From the NCBI GenBank assembly GCA_035610365.1, contig CM069435.1, positions 85,097,389 to 85,161,388 on the forward strand: 64,000 bases of DNA, given 5' to 3'. Positions 31,722 to 41,962 of the stretch are shown here, piece after piece. The position numbers and the translations under genes were made by a program. Position 1 is the first letter of the stretch. Each line of letters starts with the position of its first letter. The stretch comes from Aquatica leii (taxonomy: Eukaryota > Arthropoda > Insecta > Coleoptera > Lampyridae). The notes below the pieces were generated by a model. It saw nothing but the letters and a program-made list of their open reading frames with translations, was not told the DNA's origin and made no database searches.

Positions 31722-32829
31722 CTTGTGTTAATTAACTATTATTTTTACTTTATAGAGAAATATGGAAATCACCGGAATTGTATTTATTTAATTTATTTTT
31801 ATTGAAAAATAACTTTCCGGCTTACTTGAAAACAGCGTGCCGTTTTGAGCGACATCTATTGTAGATAATTGAAGTAATGGTGATTTAAAATACGAAATTT
31901 AAAATTTTTATGAAAATGTAGTTCTAATTATTACGATCAGTACGCCTCTCCAGTTTTATTAAAATAAAAAAAAAAGGTAATTTGAATCTATCGCTCAAAT
32001 ATATGAGATATTCGAGCAATGCAAAGTGCGCTTATAAAGAAAAAAATCAAAAACGAAACAATGACGAAAAAACTGAAAATAAAAAGCAAGGATTTAGAAA
32101 ACGGTTTTGGTCATCCATTTTAAAAGAATTCAATGAAAGGATAAGATACAATTAGTATTTAAATTCCTCAAAGTTTTTCTTTTTCTCTTTTTGCTCGGGA
32201 AATTTAAAATATAAAGTCACTTTCAATAACTACATAACATATTTACAACAATCATTTCTTTTTTATTCTGTTTCTTTTTAGAAAGAGATTTATTCATTAT
32301 AGACTTCTGCGTCTTCGTACAAAAAATTTCCGCTCTTTTTAATTTATTTTCAAGTTTTTTTTCTGTACAAAAAAGATTTCGGTTATGTCATTGTCATTGT
32401 AAAAAAAAAGTTTTGAAACTTCGGTGTAGAATAAGTTAGTGTACGAGTCTTTAAAAAAGAGTATAATTTTATTAATTACCGCAATCATCGAAATCGTGGA
32501 AAAAAAATATGGTTTAATTACTTTTAGGTATTACAATTTCAAGAGTTACAACTCCGTCTTAAGTTTTGAAGCTCAAAGATTTATATCGATGGGCCAAAGT
32601 CTATAAGTGGATTCATCGTTCTTATAGTCTATATGTTTTAAAAGAAGCAAACACGCAACGGCCCTCAGGTTCTATAATTGATTTCAGGTATCTAGTGGAG
32701 TTGAAGAGGCATTGTCTCAGTAGAAATAAACTCTAACAAGGTAAAAATTATTTATTGGCAGCAAAATAGAACCACATATTGTCTTTTAATTTAGATACTA
32801 ACACGGCTGACACAACACAATTCTATTTA
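31722..32829. other. SmD1 upstream region and gene-free flank
   Basis: A CTATAAAG sequence on the minus strand near 31757 may be part of the SmD1 promoter. The rest is AT-rich with no gene seen. Confidence 0.35.
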
Positions 32830-33230
32830 CTTATAGATATTGTAGAACGACAAGAAGATTGGTCAGAGGACATCTAAATTTGAGCTGACGATATATAACG
32901 GTCAAAAAGCTCAGTGTCGGCTCAAGTGCTTTTAAAAAAGACAGCAGTGGCACCCAACATATATATTAAACACGCCAAAGATAAACACACAAAGAACTCA
33001 TAAAAGAGAAATTCTTAAAATGAAATTAATTGAAAAAAAGAGAAACGATTAAATGCATGCTAACAAAGAAAATTATAGAAAGAATTGCACAGCTAAAATG
33101 GCATCATGTGATCACTGTGGATGACATTAGCTGTCAACAGAAAAAGATGGAAAATCATAGGGATGCATAGCTTACGTTCAACAATGGAGGAAGAAAAACT
33201 TATTGTAATTGTAACGTCATGGTTTATTAC
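32830..33230 (+). mobile_element. Possible degraded LINE C-terminus
   Basis: Plus frames read KKIIERIAQLKWHH and, after stops, MENHRDA and FNNGG, recalling the end of insect LINE ORF2 (RIAQLKW followed by a Trp/Arg-rich tail). The similarity is short and broken, so this is a weak call. Confidence 0.3.
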
Positions 33231-33770
33231 GTATATAAATTTGTATAAAAACAAAATCTAGACGAAAATTAAGTAAATTATGTACATAAGTAACTAATAA
33301 TTAGTCAATTTTTCTAGATTTTCTTATTAAAAATTCTCTATTTTCTACATTATTATCTATACATTTTTTATGCATTTTGTATGTACTCGTGTAGAAAAGC
33401 TTATCGTTATCATTTTGGTTAAGCAAATTTGCACTTTTCAAAAATTAATCAAATGCGTACGTGAATGTTGTTGACTTCTTCGGCCTTCTGGATTAAGTAT
33501 TCATTTGTTTCAGTTGTAATTCCAGTTGTTTTTATATCAAATTTTAAAACAGATACTAGATTTTTCTAAAAGCAGATTAATTTAAACTTGAATTGTATTT
33601 GAATGATGAACTTTGCACCTTTGCTCGAGCCGATGCTGGATGCCGCTTTCCCTTCTGTTACGTCTGCTATTAATGACAAACAAAAAAACTAAATTGTACA
33701 TTCAATTAAAGCAGAAAAACTACCGACGATATGAAATTCAGAATTGGAGATGAGTTCTAAGAAGAATAAT
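33231..33770. other. No supported gene
   Basis: AT-rich sequence up to the left end of transposon copy A. Confidence 0.35.
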
Positions 33771-36334
33771 ACTGGTCTGCATGAAAATCGGCCCTGATAC
33801 CATTTTTGACGATTCTTATGTAAATGACCACAATGAATCCAAAAACGAGCTCCGTTTTTACCCATCACCCACCTATTTTGGGGGGACCCCATTTTTATTT
33901 TATTTTTTGCATTTTTTTTAGAATTTTAACTTATAGCCGTTAAACATCTCAAAGCAGGTAATTAAATTTATACCAAAGTATATGGCAAAACTTTTTGCTA
34001 TAAAATGTATATAGAAACAACAATAAAATACAAATATATAAGAACAGTAAAAAAATATCAATAAACAGTTAGGAAGATTCACTGCACGACGCTGGCGATC
34101 TCAATACCACATGCAGGTTTGAACAGGAATTTTCGACAGGCTTGAACTTGCATCACTCTTCTCATTATAGTATATTACATTGTTTGCTTAACTGCTTCGA
34201 TCAGTACATCTATAGCTGTTGTCGTTGTCGACGTTTTAAACGTGCTGGATTTTGTGTTCATTTTTGTTCATTTGTGTAAAACAGTAAAACTACTTTTACT
34301 CCGGATTTTTTCAAGTGACTTAAGTGTGATTTGTGGTTAATGTCGGGCGTTGAATTACTGTTTAATTATGCCACGCGAGTGTAAAAATCATCCCGATAGC
34401 TTTTGCTATGTCTGCGGGGAATTAACTTTAAAAGCGCAACGAAAACCCCTTTCTCCGCTTGTTAAAACAGCTTATAAATTGTACTTTGATTGTCAAGTTG
34501 GCGACCAAGACAAGACTTGGGCTCCATCAGTTTGCTGTATGACTTGTTACAGTAGTTTGACCAAATGGCTCAAAAGTATCCGTAAATCAATGCTATTTGC
34601 TGTGCCCCTGGTTTGGCGTGAACCTCACTGTCATCTTACAGATTGTTACTTTTGTATGACTTCCACCGTCGGGTTTTCGAGCAAAAGTAAGCATACAATT
34701 CAGTATCCCAATATTCCGTCCACTCTAAGACTTGTTCCTCATAACGATACTTTGCCAATCCCAGAGTCCCCAAACACTTATACTCTAGAGCCGGAAATTG
34801 ATTTAAAAGACTCTGAGCCACAACCTGGGGCTTCGAATGATACGTTCAATGATGATGAAGAGTATTCCGCAGATATAGTTTCTCCGCAACCTTACCTCCT
34901 CACTCAATCGGAGTTAAATGATCTTGTCAGGGATTTGCAGTTACCCAATACTAAATCTCAGCTCGTTGAATCGCGACTTCAACAGTGGAATCTCTTAGAA
35001 AAGGGAGTAAAAATATCTTCTTACAGGACCAGACAAGCAATCCTGAAATGTCTTTTCTCAGAAGATAAAGGTTTAGTGTTCTGCCCTAATGCAAATTTTC
35101 TGATGACAGAGCTACAAATGCCATATGACCCAGACAAATGGAGACTGTTTATAGACTCATCAAAAACAAGCTTAAAAGTTGTCCTGTTGGCAAATGGAAA
35201 TGACTTCCCATCAGTTCCAGTTGCATACTCTATTGATATAAAGGAAACGTACGAAAACATCTTCAGAATCCTTGATAAAATTAGTTATCATGATTATAAG
35301 TGGAAACTTTGCGCTGACTTAAAAGTTGTTGCTCTACTCATGGGCCTGCAATTAGGATTCACAAAATATTGCTGCTTCCTTTGTGAATGGGATAGTCGAG
35401 CCCGAGATAAATATTACATCGTACGGGACTGGCGTCTGCGAGAAAATCTTATTCCTGGTCAGAAAAATGTCGCTCACAATCCTTTGGTTCCGAAGGAAAA
35501 TATTTACTTACCACCTTTACACATCAAACTTGGATTGATCAAGCAGTTTGTGAAAGCAGTGGACAAGACAGGTGGCGCATTTCAATTTTTGAAAACTAAA
35601 TTTCCTCGTCTTAGCGAAGCTAAAATCAAAGAAGGCGTTTTTGTTGGTCCCCAGATTAGACAACTCTTCCAAGATTCGACGTTTATTGAACACCTAAATC
35701 GAAAAGAAAAACGAACTTGGCGTGCATTTCAAAACGTTTGTAAGAACTTTTTGGGTAACCACAAAAGTGAAGATTATGTCGCTAACGTCGAGGAACTGCT
35801 TTTAGCGTACAAGGACATAACATGTCTCTTAAAGTTCACTTCCTTCACTCGCATTTGGACTTTTTCCCTGCAAATTTCGGAGCAGTCTCGGATGAACACG
35901 GGGAACGGTTCCATCAAGCCGTCGCTAAGCTGGAGAAGAAATTTTCAAAGAACTGGAATGCAAGCATGTTGGCGGAGTACTGCTGGTTTTTGAAACGAAA
36001 GAGCTGTACCTCAGGGTATAAAAGGAAAGCAAGCACCAAGTAACGATTAATGTCTTTTTATTTATTACTGTTTATAGCTAAAATAGTTCTTTTTCCCATT
36101 TAAATTAAATTCATGTCCATATATTTATTATTATAATAATTATTATTATCGTTCGATAAATAAATTATAATTAATTTATCGAAAAGTGGTAAAATTAGAA
36201 ATTTGGGGATCTCTCGAAAATGATGGGTGATGGAAGAAAACGGAAGACATATTTGGATTCAGGACGTCATTTTACATAAGAATCACGCGGAATACTGTCA
36301 GGGCTCGATAAAAAATATTTTTTTGCAGACCAGT
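33771..36334 (+). mobile_element. DNA transposon with ACTGGTCTGCA termini, copy A (complete ends)
   Basis: A 2,564-bp element: ACTGGTCTGCATG at the left end and TGCAGACCAGT at the right. Inside the termini, GATTCTTATGTAAAATGAC and CCTGAATCC recur inverted at both ends, so the terminal repeats extend, with gaps, for about 150 bp. It carries one long gene (34368-36043). A second copy lies at 41963 in the same orientation with different flanks, showing that it is a mobile family. CACTGG-type ends recall CACTA/CMC-class elements, but the superfamily is not settled. Confidence 0.88.
34368..36043 (+). pseudogene. Transposase-like protein of the ACTGGTCTGCA element, copy A, one frameshift
   Basis: ATG at 34368 (MPRECKNHPDSFCYVCGE). 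The first 100 residues are Cys-rich (FCYVCG, VCCMTC, HCHLTDCYFC), probably a zinc-binding DNA-binding module. About residues 250-330 contain WRLFIDSSKTSLKVVLL and KWKLCADLKVVALLMGLQ, each with an Asp suited to a DDE-type site, then YCCFLCEWDSRAR. Later come LPPLHIKLGLIKQFVKAVDK and GVFVGPQIRQLF. The frame breaks after LLLAYKDI near 35820, where copy B has 7 extra bases. The remaining part lies in the next frame (35822-36043): SLKVHFLHSHLDFFP, AVSDEHGERFHQ (likely the Glu) and KRKASTK. Without the 7-bp loss it would be about 560 residues. The family is widespread in animals as unnamed proteins; the catalytic triad is inference. Confidence 0.8.
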
Positions 36335-36439
36335 GTAATTGTAATTAGACTATTTGTTTTATAATGCTTAGCGTTTTGTAGAACGACCAAAAATTTTATA
36401 ACGGAAACGTTCTAAACGTGGTTTGGAAGAATTTAATTT
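36335..36439. other. Short spacer between transposons
   Basis: AT-rich. It may include the 3' end of piggyBac copy 2, whose right-hand inverted repeat was not identified. Confidence 0.3.
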
Positions 36440-38582
36440 AACTTTATGTAGTAATGCTATAAAATAAAACATAGTTTGCATAATGATACTTTGCACGCCG
36501 AGCAAGGTGTAGTTGTTCTTTTTTCCTTTTTGTTAGGAGAACATCTTAGGCATCTTCTTCTTGAGAGCCTTTCAGTAGGCAAGTGATCCCCAATATTATT
36601 CATTGTTTTTAATTTTTTCGATGGCCCACCAATGCATTTTGTTCTCATTACATTACTTTTTTGAATTCCAGCAGCTATTACTTGTTCTGCACGAGGAACC
36701 ATAAAGTATTGCAGTTTTGTTTTTACACCATGGCATTCCTGATTGAGGATTTACGACTGATACCGTAGAAAGTTTATAGAAAACTTTTTTCCACCACTTT
36801 TTAGATTTCCGATCAAACTCATAAACCGCTGTTCTGATCAGAGAGATCAACTCCTCCCATATACTTATTGTAAAAAAACAATGAGAGATGGACAATCTAC
36901 TAACTCTTTAGTGTCATCTTTTCACTTACATTGTGTTTACCCAACATTTACGTTATGGCAGTTGGTAATAACCAACATTTCCTTACTATCCCGCCATCTA
37001 ACTGCAACGATGCTATGGTTATTATTTTAAAACTCATATTCCCCTTTTTTCAACTTATTGGAGCCAAATTTGGGCATATTTTTTGAGTTAGCTTGATATA
37101 TACCAACACAAAGAAAACCAATATTTTTTAACAAGTTCACGAATGTAAAGAATCAGTCAAAAATAATTGTTACTTTTTTTGTATAAATTGTGCTTGCTAG
37201 CTTTGTTACGACTCTTTCTTCCAGTGTAGTACTCAAGTCAATGTCAGCATCCTTGCGAGCATACATTTTCATGTCAAATGTATACCCACGTCCTGGATCA
37301 CATTGCTTTCATATTTTGACGTCTCTTTTTATGGGCTCCATGGGAATGTATTTCCGTATAACCGTAGAAAACTGTATTTGAGACATGAAATTAATTCGTC
37401 AGTCTAATAAGTTTTTGGTGCATCTTTGGTTTTTCTGGATTATTGAACTAAAGGTTTGAAATCTATAACTGAAATCTGTTACGAGAAATAACAACTTTTA
37501 TCGCCTGATTTCCTATTGATAGGCGTTGCGACCAACAATCAGAAATACTCGGTAATTTATTATAGCTCATTACAAGCATGCATTCTAACAACGTCGTCAT
37601 TTCAAATTTATCAGTGTTTTCAATTTTTGGTACAAAAAAGCGTTTAGTTTTGTTCTTCTTCTGTACTTTTTTTTTATAAATTTGCGTAGGATCTCCAATC
37701 GTTTATTTGTGCATTGCGCTATAAAAATGAGAAAACTTCAAGGGAAAACTTTTAAAGCGCATGAAATTTCATCGGACAAACTGTCCAAGCTGGCTAATAT
37801 AAGTGACCGCTTTTCGGCTGTTACTTGATGCTTAAGAGTAAATGAATCGTTTCATACTGACTATATAATAGCATCAAGTGTATTAGTAATTTAATCGTTA
37901 CCATCGATTGATGCATCTAAAGTAGCAGCCATGTTATTATCAAAATTAGGAATTGAACCGTAACCTGCATCAACTGCATGCACTTCAACATCATCATGAC
38001 AATTATGATAATCATCGAACGAAATATAATAGTCTGGGTCAGCTATAGAGTCATCATTAGAAAAATTCTCGGAGTCTGACGTACCTGACGTATCTTCAGT
38101 GAGAAGTTTTAACAATTCTCTATCAGTCAATTTTCTTTTTGTATTTCTACTCATTTGCATAGAAAATGTGAAAGTAATTATTGAACATGTAATTTAGGTT
38201 ACTTTGCAACACCACTGGGACAAATGTATCCCACGACAACAGATTTATTTAGTTTTACTTACCAATACATGAAAGCGGCTACAAAAATATACAACAAATC
38301 ACAAATCAAGAAGCCTATGATGAAAAAAATTATCATAAACAAAGCAAATAATTTATAACTTCACAAAAAAACAAAAAATGTTTGAAAATCGAACATTTGT
38401 TAATATTTTGTCAGTGTATCGGACCAGTGAAGCTATCTGTTATTCATTCTTGGTACCGGGGGAGGGGGCTAGAGGTTTTACTACCGCTGGGACATTTTAC
38501 TATATCTAGTTGCCTAAGTTCATGTACCATCAGTGTTCATTATTATTGCACTGGTACATGTGTCCCATTGGTAGTCAAAAGG
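36440..38582 (-). mobile_element. piggyBac-family transposon remnant (copy 2)
   Basis: Minus strand, 5' end at 38582: CCTTTTGACTACCAATGGGACA directly follows TTAA (38583-38586), the piggyBac target. The ATG frame at 38160 (SRNTKRKLTDRELLKLL, acidic DSENFSNDDSIADPD) is the N-terminus. Next come MSYNKLPSISDCWSQ and SRNRF near 37490-37590, then YIPMEPIKRDVKI and GRGYTFDMKMYA near 37250-37350 (other frames), then DRKSKKWWKKVFYKL and a C-terminal Cys finger RRCLRCS...RTTTPCSACKVSLCKLCF at 36457-36550. Block order fits a piggyBac transposase; many frameshifts make it dead. It is not a close copy of the 0-1.7 kb element. Confidence 0.85.
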
Positions 38583-38586
38583 TTAA
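38583..38586. repeat. TTAA target site at the piggyBac copy 2 5' end
   Basis: TTAA lies between the piggyBac terminus and the Penelope frame and marks the insertion point. The matching TTAA at the far end was not located. Confidence 0.55.
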
Positions 38587-39010
38587 GTTTGATCAAATTA
38601 GGAACAAGGAATTTTGTAAACTCTTGCATGTTTTAGAGCCCCTTGTTTGTCTTTAGCAGATGTAAACCAAGTGCTCAGGGTACCCTTAGTCGTAAAGACG
38701 GTTTTGATATTATGTTTCTTTAGCACTCTGGTTATTTTGTCTGTCGAAGCTGTAGCGCACTTAATTTTGAATTTAAATGTAGCGCTAACAATTAAGGGAA
38801 GCATCCCTTCTCAAAACTTTAAGGCAAGGTACAGCTAAAAACCCATACGGTATGGTAAATAAGCGGCGCTAGTAGGAGGTGTTAAGTCTTCTTTGACTTT
38901 TAGATTTATTGCTCTCTTCCATGCTTTTTAGATCTCTTTGAACCCGTATTCATTTTGTTGTAGGGACTCCAACAGTGATTCCTTTTTCTTTTGTAGATTT
39001 TTATTATCGG
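38587..39010 (-). mobile_element. Penelope-like element fragment, cut by piggyBac copy 2
   Basis: Minus frames read KEI.KAWKRAIN, PPTSAAYLPYRMGF (near 38860), then CATASTDKITRVLKKHNIKTVF, SAKDKQ and ARVYKIPCS at 38598-38804. This is the Penelope linker leading to the GIY-YIG endonuclease; it ends right at the first Cys block, where the TTAA of the piggyBac element lies. The endonuclease half was not found on the other side. Confidence 0.75.
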
Positions 39011-39621
39011 ACACACGTATTGCTCTTTTAGATAAAGTATGCAAAACAGTCTAAGCCAAAAGTCGCTTATAATCATAAACACAGTTTAATGAACGGCATG
39101 TGATCTATGTTTTATCTAAGCAATAACATAAAAGTAGAACTGATTTCAGAAATGTAATTTTGAACAAAATTGCTAAACCAGCAAAAATTGTAAACTATAT
39201 ATTTTTTTTATAATCGCCGATTGTATCCCAAACGTAGGTAATCGTATCGAACAGTCTTATTAACAACAGGAATTGTGGCTTTGAAATTCATTCAAAACAA
39301 ATATGGAACTGAAGAATTAGTTTGTTTATTCGGACTGGGTTTAACAGAAGTTAGTCTGACACAATCGGAAAAATCAAGTTTTAACTTAGTTTGGCTTAGA
39401 AGAATTCTTAAAAAATATTAAAATATGTTTTATGTGTTCCGTGCATGATAAAAACTATAATTCACAATGAATTATAAAGCCTTTTGAGTGCTACTAAGTG
39501 ATCAAGCTGAGTAGATGATTCCAAATCATTGAAATGTAGAAACTAAAGTTTAAACAAAAAGGTTAGTAAAAACATAAAAATTACAGGTATGCAGGCTAAT
39601 TCTTTGGTATATTCCCATATA

Positions 39622-39672
39622 GTACGTACTACGTATGTATACAGTACGTACTTTTAAGTACGTAGTACGTAC
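39622..39672. repeat. GTAC-rich hairpin
   Basis: GTACGTACTACGTA (39622-39635) and TACGTAGTACGTAC (39659-39672) are exact inverted repeats, with further GTACGTAC words between and after them. Confidence 0.75.
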
Positions 39673-39779
39673 GATGTAAGTACTTTTACAAACAATGCAC
39701 ACTCAATGTACGTACATGTTATATACAATTTTCACTGTTTTGTGCATAATATGTACTTAAACAAAAAAAATCAAAAACT

Positions 39780-39851
39780 TTGACGCGACCATGACTTAAA
39801 CTTTCGTTATGATGTAGCAAGCAGATATCTTACCAACTATGCCACGGCGAC
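39780..39851 (-). repeat. tRNA-derived sequence (probable SINE head)
   Basis: On the minus strand TGGCATAGTTGGTA (39831-39844) fits the Pol III A box and AGTTTAAGTCA (39792-39802) is a weakened B box (GGTTCRANTCC), at tRNA-like spacing. The anticodon and acceptor arms do not pair well, so it is not a functional tRNA gene. It more likely is the head of a tRNA-derived SINE or a tRNA pseudogene. Confidence 0.45.
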
Positions 39852-40679
39852 TTACTACCTTTACATAACGTATACGTGCGGCTTGTATGCTTTAATACAA
39901 ATCATTTATTAATTACTTCGAGTTTTACATTTTAAGACTAACGTACGCACGTCCTGGGGCCCTGGCAACAATAGAAATTGAAAAATATCGGAAAAATAAA
40001 AATCTTTGAGTTGATGAAATTAAAAACTATTTATATACATTTCGACCGTTCAATCTAATTGTAAAGATTCAGATTCAATTTATACATTTAAACAATGTCG
40101 ATTCGAAATTAAAAACATTAAATATATTTAGAAAATAAATTAAAAATTGTGATCGTCGCTAATTTTCTGTTGGATTTTAAAATTTTTACTTATAAAAATG
40201 TTTAGGTAGAAATAAACCCTGGCAAAATCATAACAATTAAGAGCTTTTAGTTCGGGCACTTTCCGCGCAAGCGCCGTTTTTGTCCGTAGATATGGCGATT
40301 GTTGAAATTTCGCAGTAGTAGTGTTTAAAGTTATTTAATGAATATTTGGATGATTATTTAATAACAGCTTAATTCATTTCTTTGTGGTTGTATAATGTGA
40401 GTTAGACTTTTGGCTACTGCATGACTGAACGTAAATATTGAATGTCTGTATAACTAAAGTCATTTAAATCCCAGTATTTACATTCGAAAATTATTAAATA
40501 CCATTTAAATTAAGTAGGCTTGTTATTTTGCCAATATCAAACACTTTTCTTGTTATCTTTGTAATTGTTACTAATGTATTTGTACCTTTAAGAATTTTTT
40601 TGGTTTTTATAGGTTAAATTGAACTTGTTGTTATTAACATTTTTTTTGTGTTTATTTAATGTATTGTTGCGTTTATTAT

Positions 40680-40783
40680 TGTAATATTAATACGGACAAA
40701 CGTGGTGGTGTTACGCGTTTAAGAAAATTTCTACAAATTGGCTGGTGTTAATCTGGAATCGCTCGAAAGTGCTTTACAAGGGT
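40680..40783 (+). other. Possible 5' exon with strong splice donor
   Basis: A less AT-rich stretch (ACGGACAAACGTGGTGGTGTTACGCG...) ends CTTTACAAGG followed by GTAAGT. A GC-richer patch upstream (40255-40300, CCGCGCAAGCGCCG) could be a promoter. No downstream exon in the window was linked to it, so this is a weak call. Confidence 0.2.
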
Positions 40784-41962
40784 AAGTTATTTTTGCTTAT
40801 TAATTTTAACTGTTTCTTTTGTGTAAACATTAAAATGCACCTAGAAGAAACTAATACCTTAGTAGTGGCCTAAATAATTAAATAAATTGTTAGTAATAAT
40901 GATAATAAAACAGGAAGTTGCATGTTTTAGTTAGATAACTCAGTCGGCAATGTAGAAGTGCAACGCAACCATTACTAGAGGGTGCTTTATTTTGATCAAA
41001 TTTAAAAATTTAACACAGGGCGAATAAATTACGATTAAATTTGCGTCATAGTTTAAATATTAAGGCTATCTATATTATGCCTGTGTTTAACTTGACGCAA
41101 TTTCGTTCCAACCGCTGCTGTGCTGCCGATAACGATAATGTGTTTGACGTTATTCGAGCCCAAAGAATATGCTTGAAATTTTAATCTTATTTTTCTGTGT
41201 CCATTAGCGTTTTACATTGTTTCGTCTTTAACGTATTTTTCCCGATCAAATATTTACTATGTAACAAGATTACAACGTTGTTATTGACGTTATTTTTTAT
41301 TCTTTATTGGCCATGAAAAACTTGATTCTTTAACTGTTACTATTTTTATTTAATTCCGCATACGCCTTTAACTGATTGAAAAAACTTCTCTGATTTCAAT
41401 GACTTTTAGTAACTACAGAATTAATTTCTAGTTTAATCTTGAATTGAATATACAAGGTGTTTAAAAAATACGTTCGTATAGTTTACGTTTCTTCGATAAA
41501 TCACATTGAAGGTTCCAAATATTTTTGAATTTATAAAAAGTCGGGTAGATTCGTTTAAATTATTCACATGGTTATGCTGACCATCATAGAAAAATGTGTA
41601 GGACATCCTTCGTGCACTATATATTCATTTTTCAAATGAGAAATACATTATTTAACAATAGTGGCACGACATTACGCAAAAAGTCAAGAAGCAATTGACT
41701 AATCAAATGGTTTGGAAGAAAAAAAGGTTTTATCAGGTGGTTTCCAAGCGCACCAAGCCAAATGTTGTAAAAATAAAAACAGAGCACACTCTGTAACTTA
41801 GCTCATCTGCAGTTGTGGTTATTTTAACACGATGTTATTAATTTGAACATTACTTGAATTTTTCTGAAATAGGCGATTTCTGGTTTACAACCATGTCGTT
41901 AATAGCACTAGGTTTTTCTTCGAAGTTACCATGTTAACTTTAATTAAATTTTCTTTAAATAC

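Larger units (their letters stand above)
39011..41962. other. Mostly gene-free stretch
   Basis: Apart from the hairpin at 39622, the tRNA-like unit at 39780 and a possible orphan exon near 40.7 kb, the sequence is AT-rich and without convincing frames. Confidence 0.4.

Noticed and set aside
40925..40985. AACTCAGTCGGC, A-box-like word
   Set aside because: A-box consensus is violated and no B box follows at the right distance.
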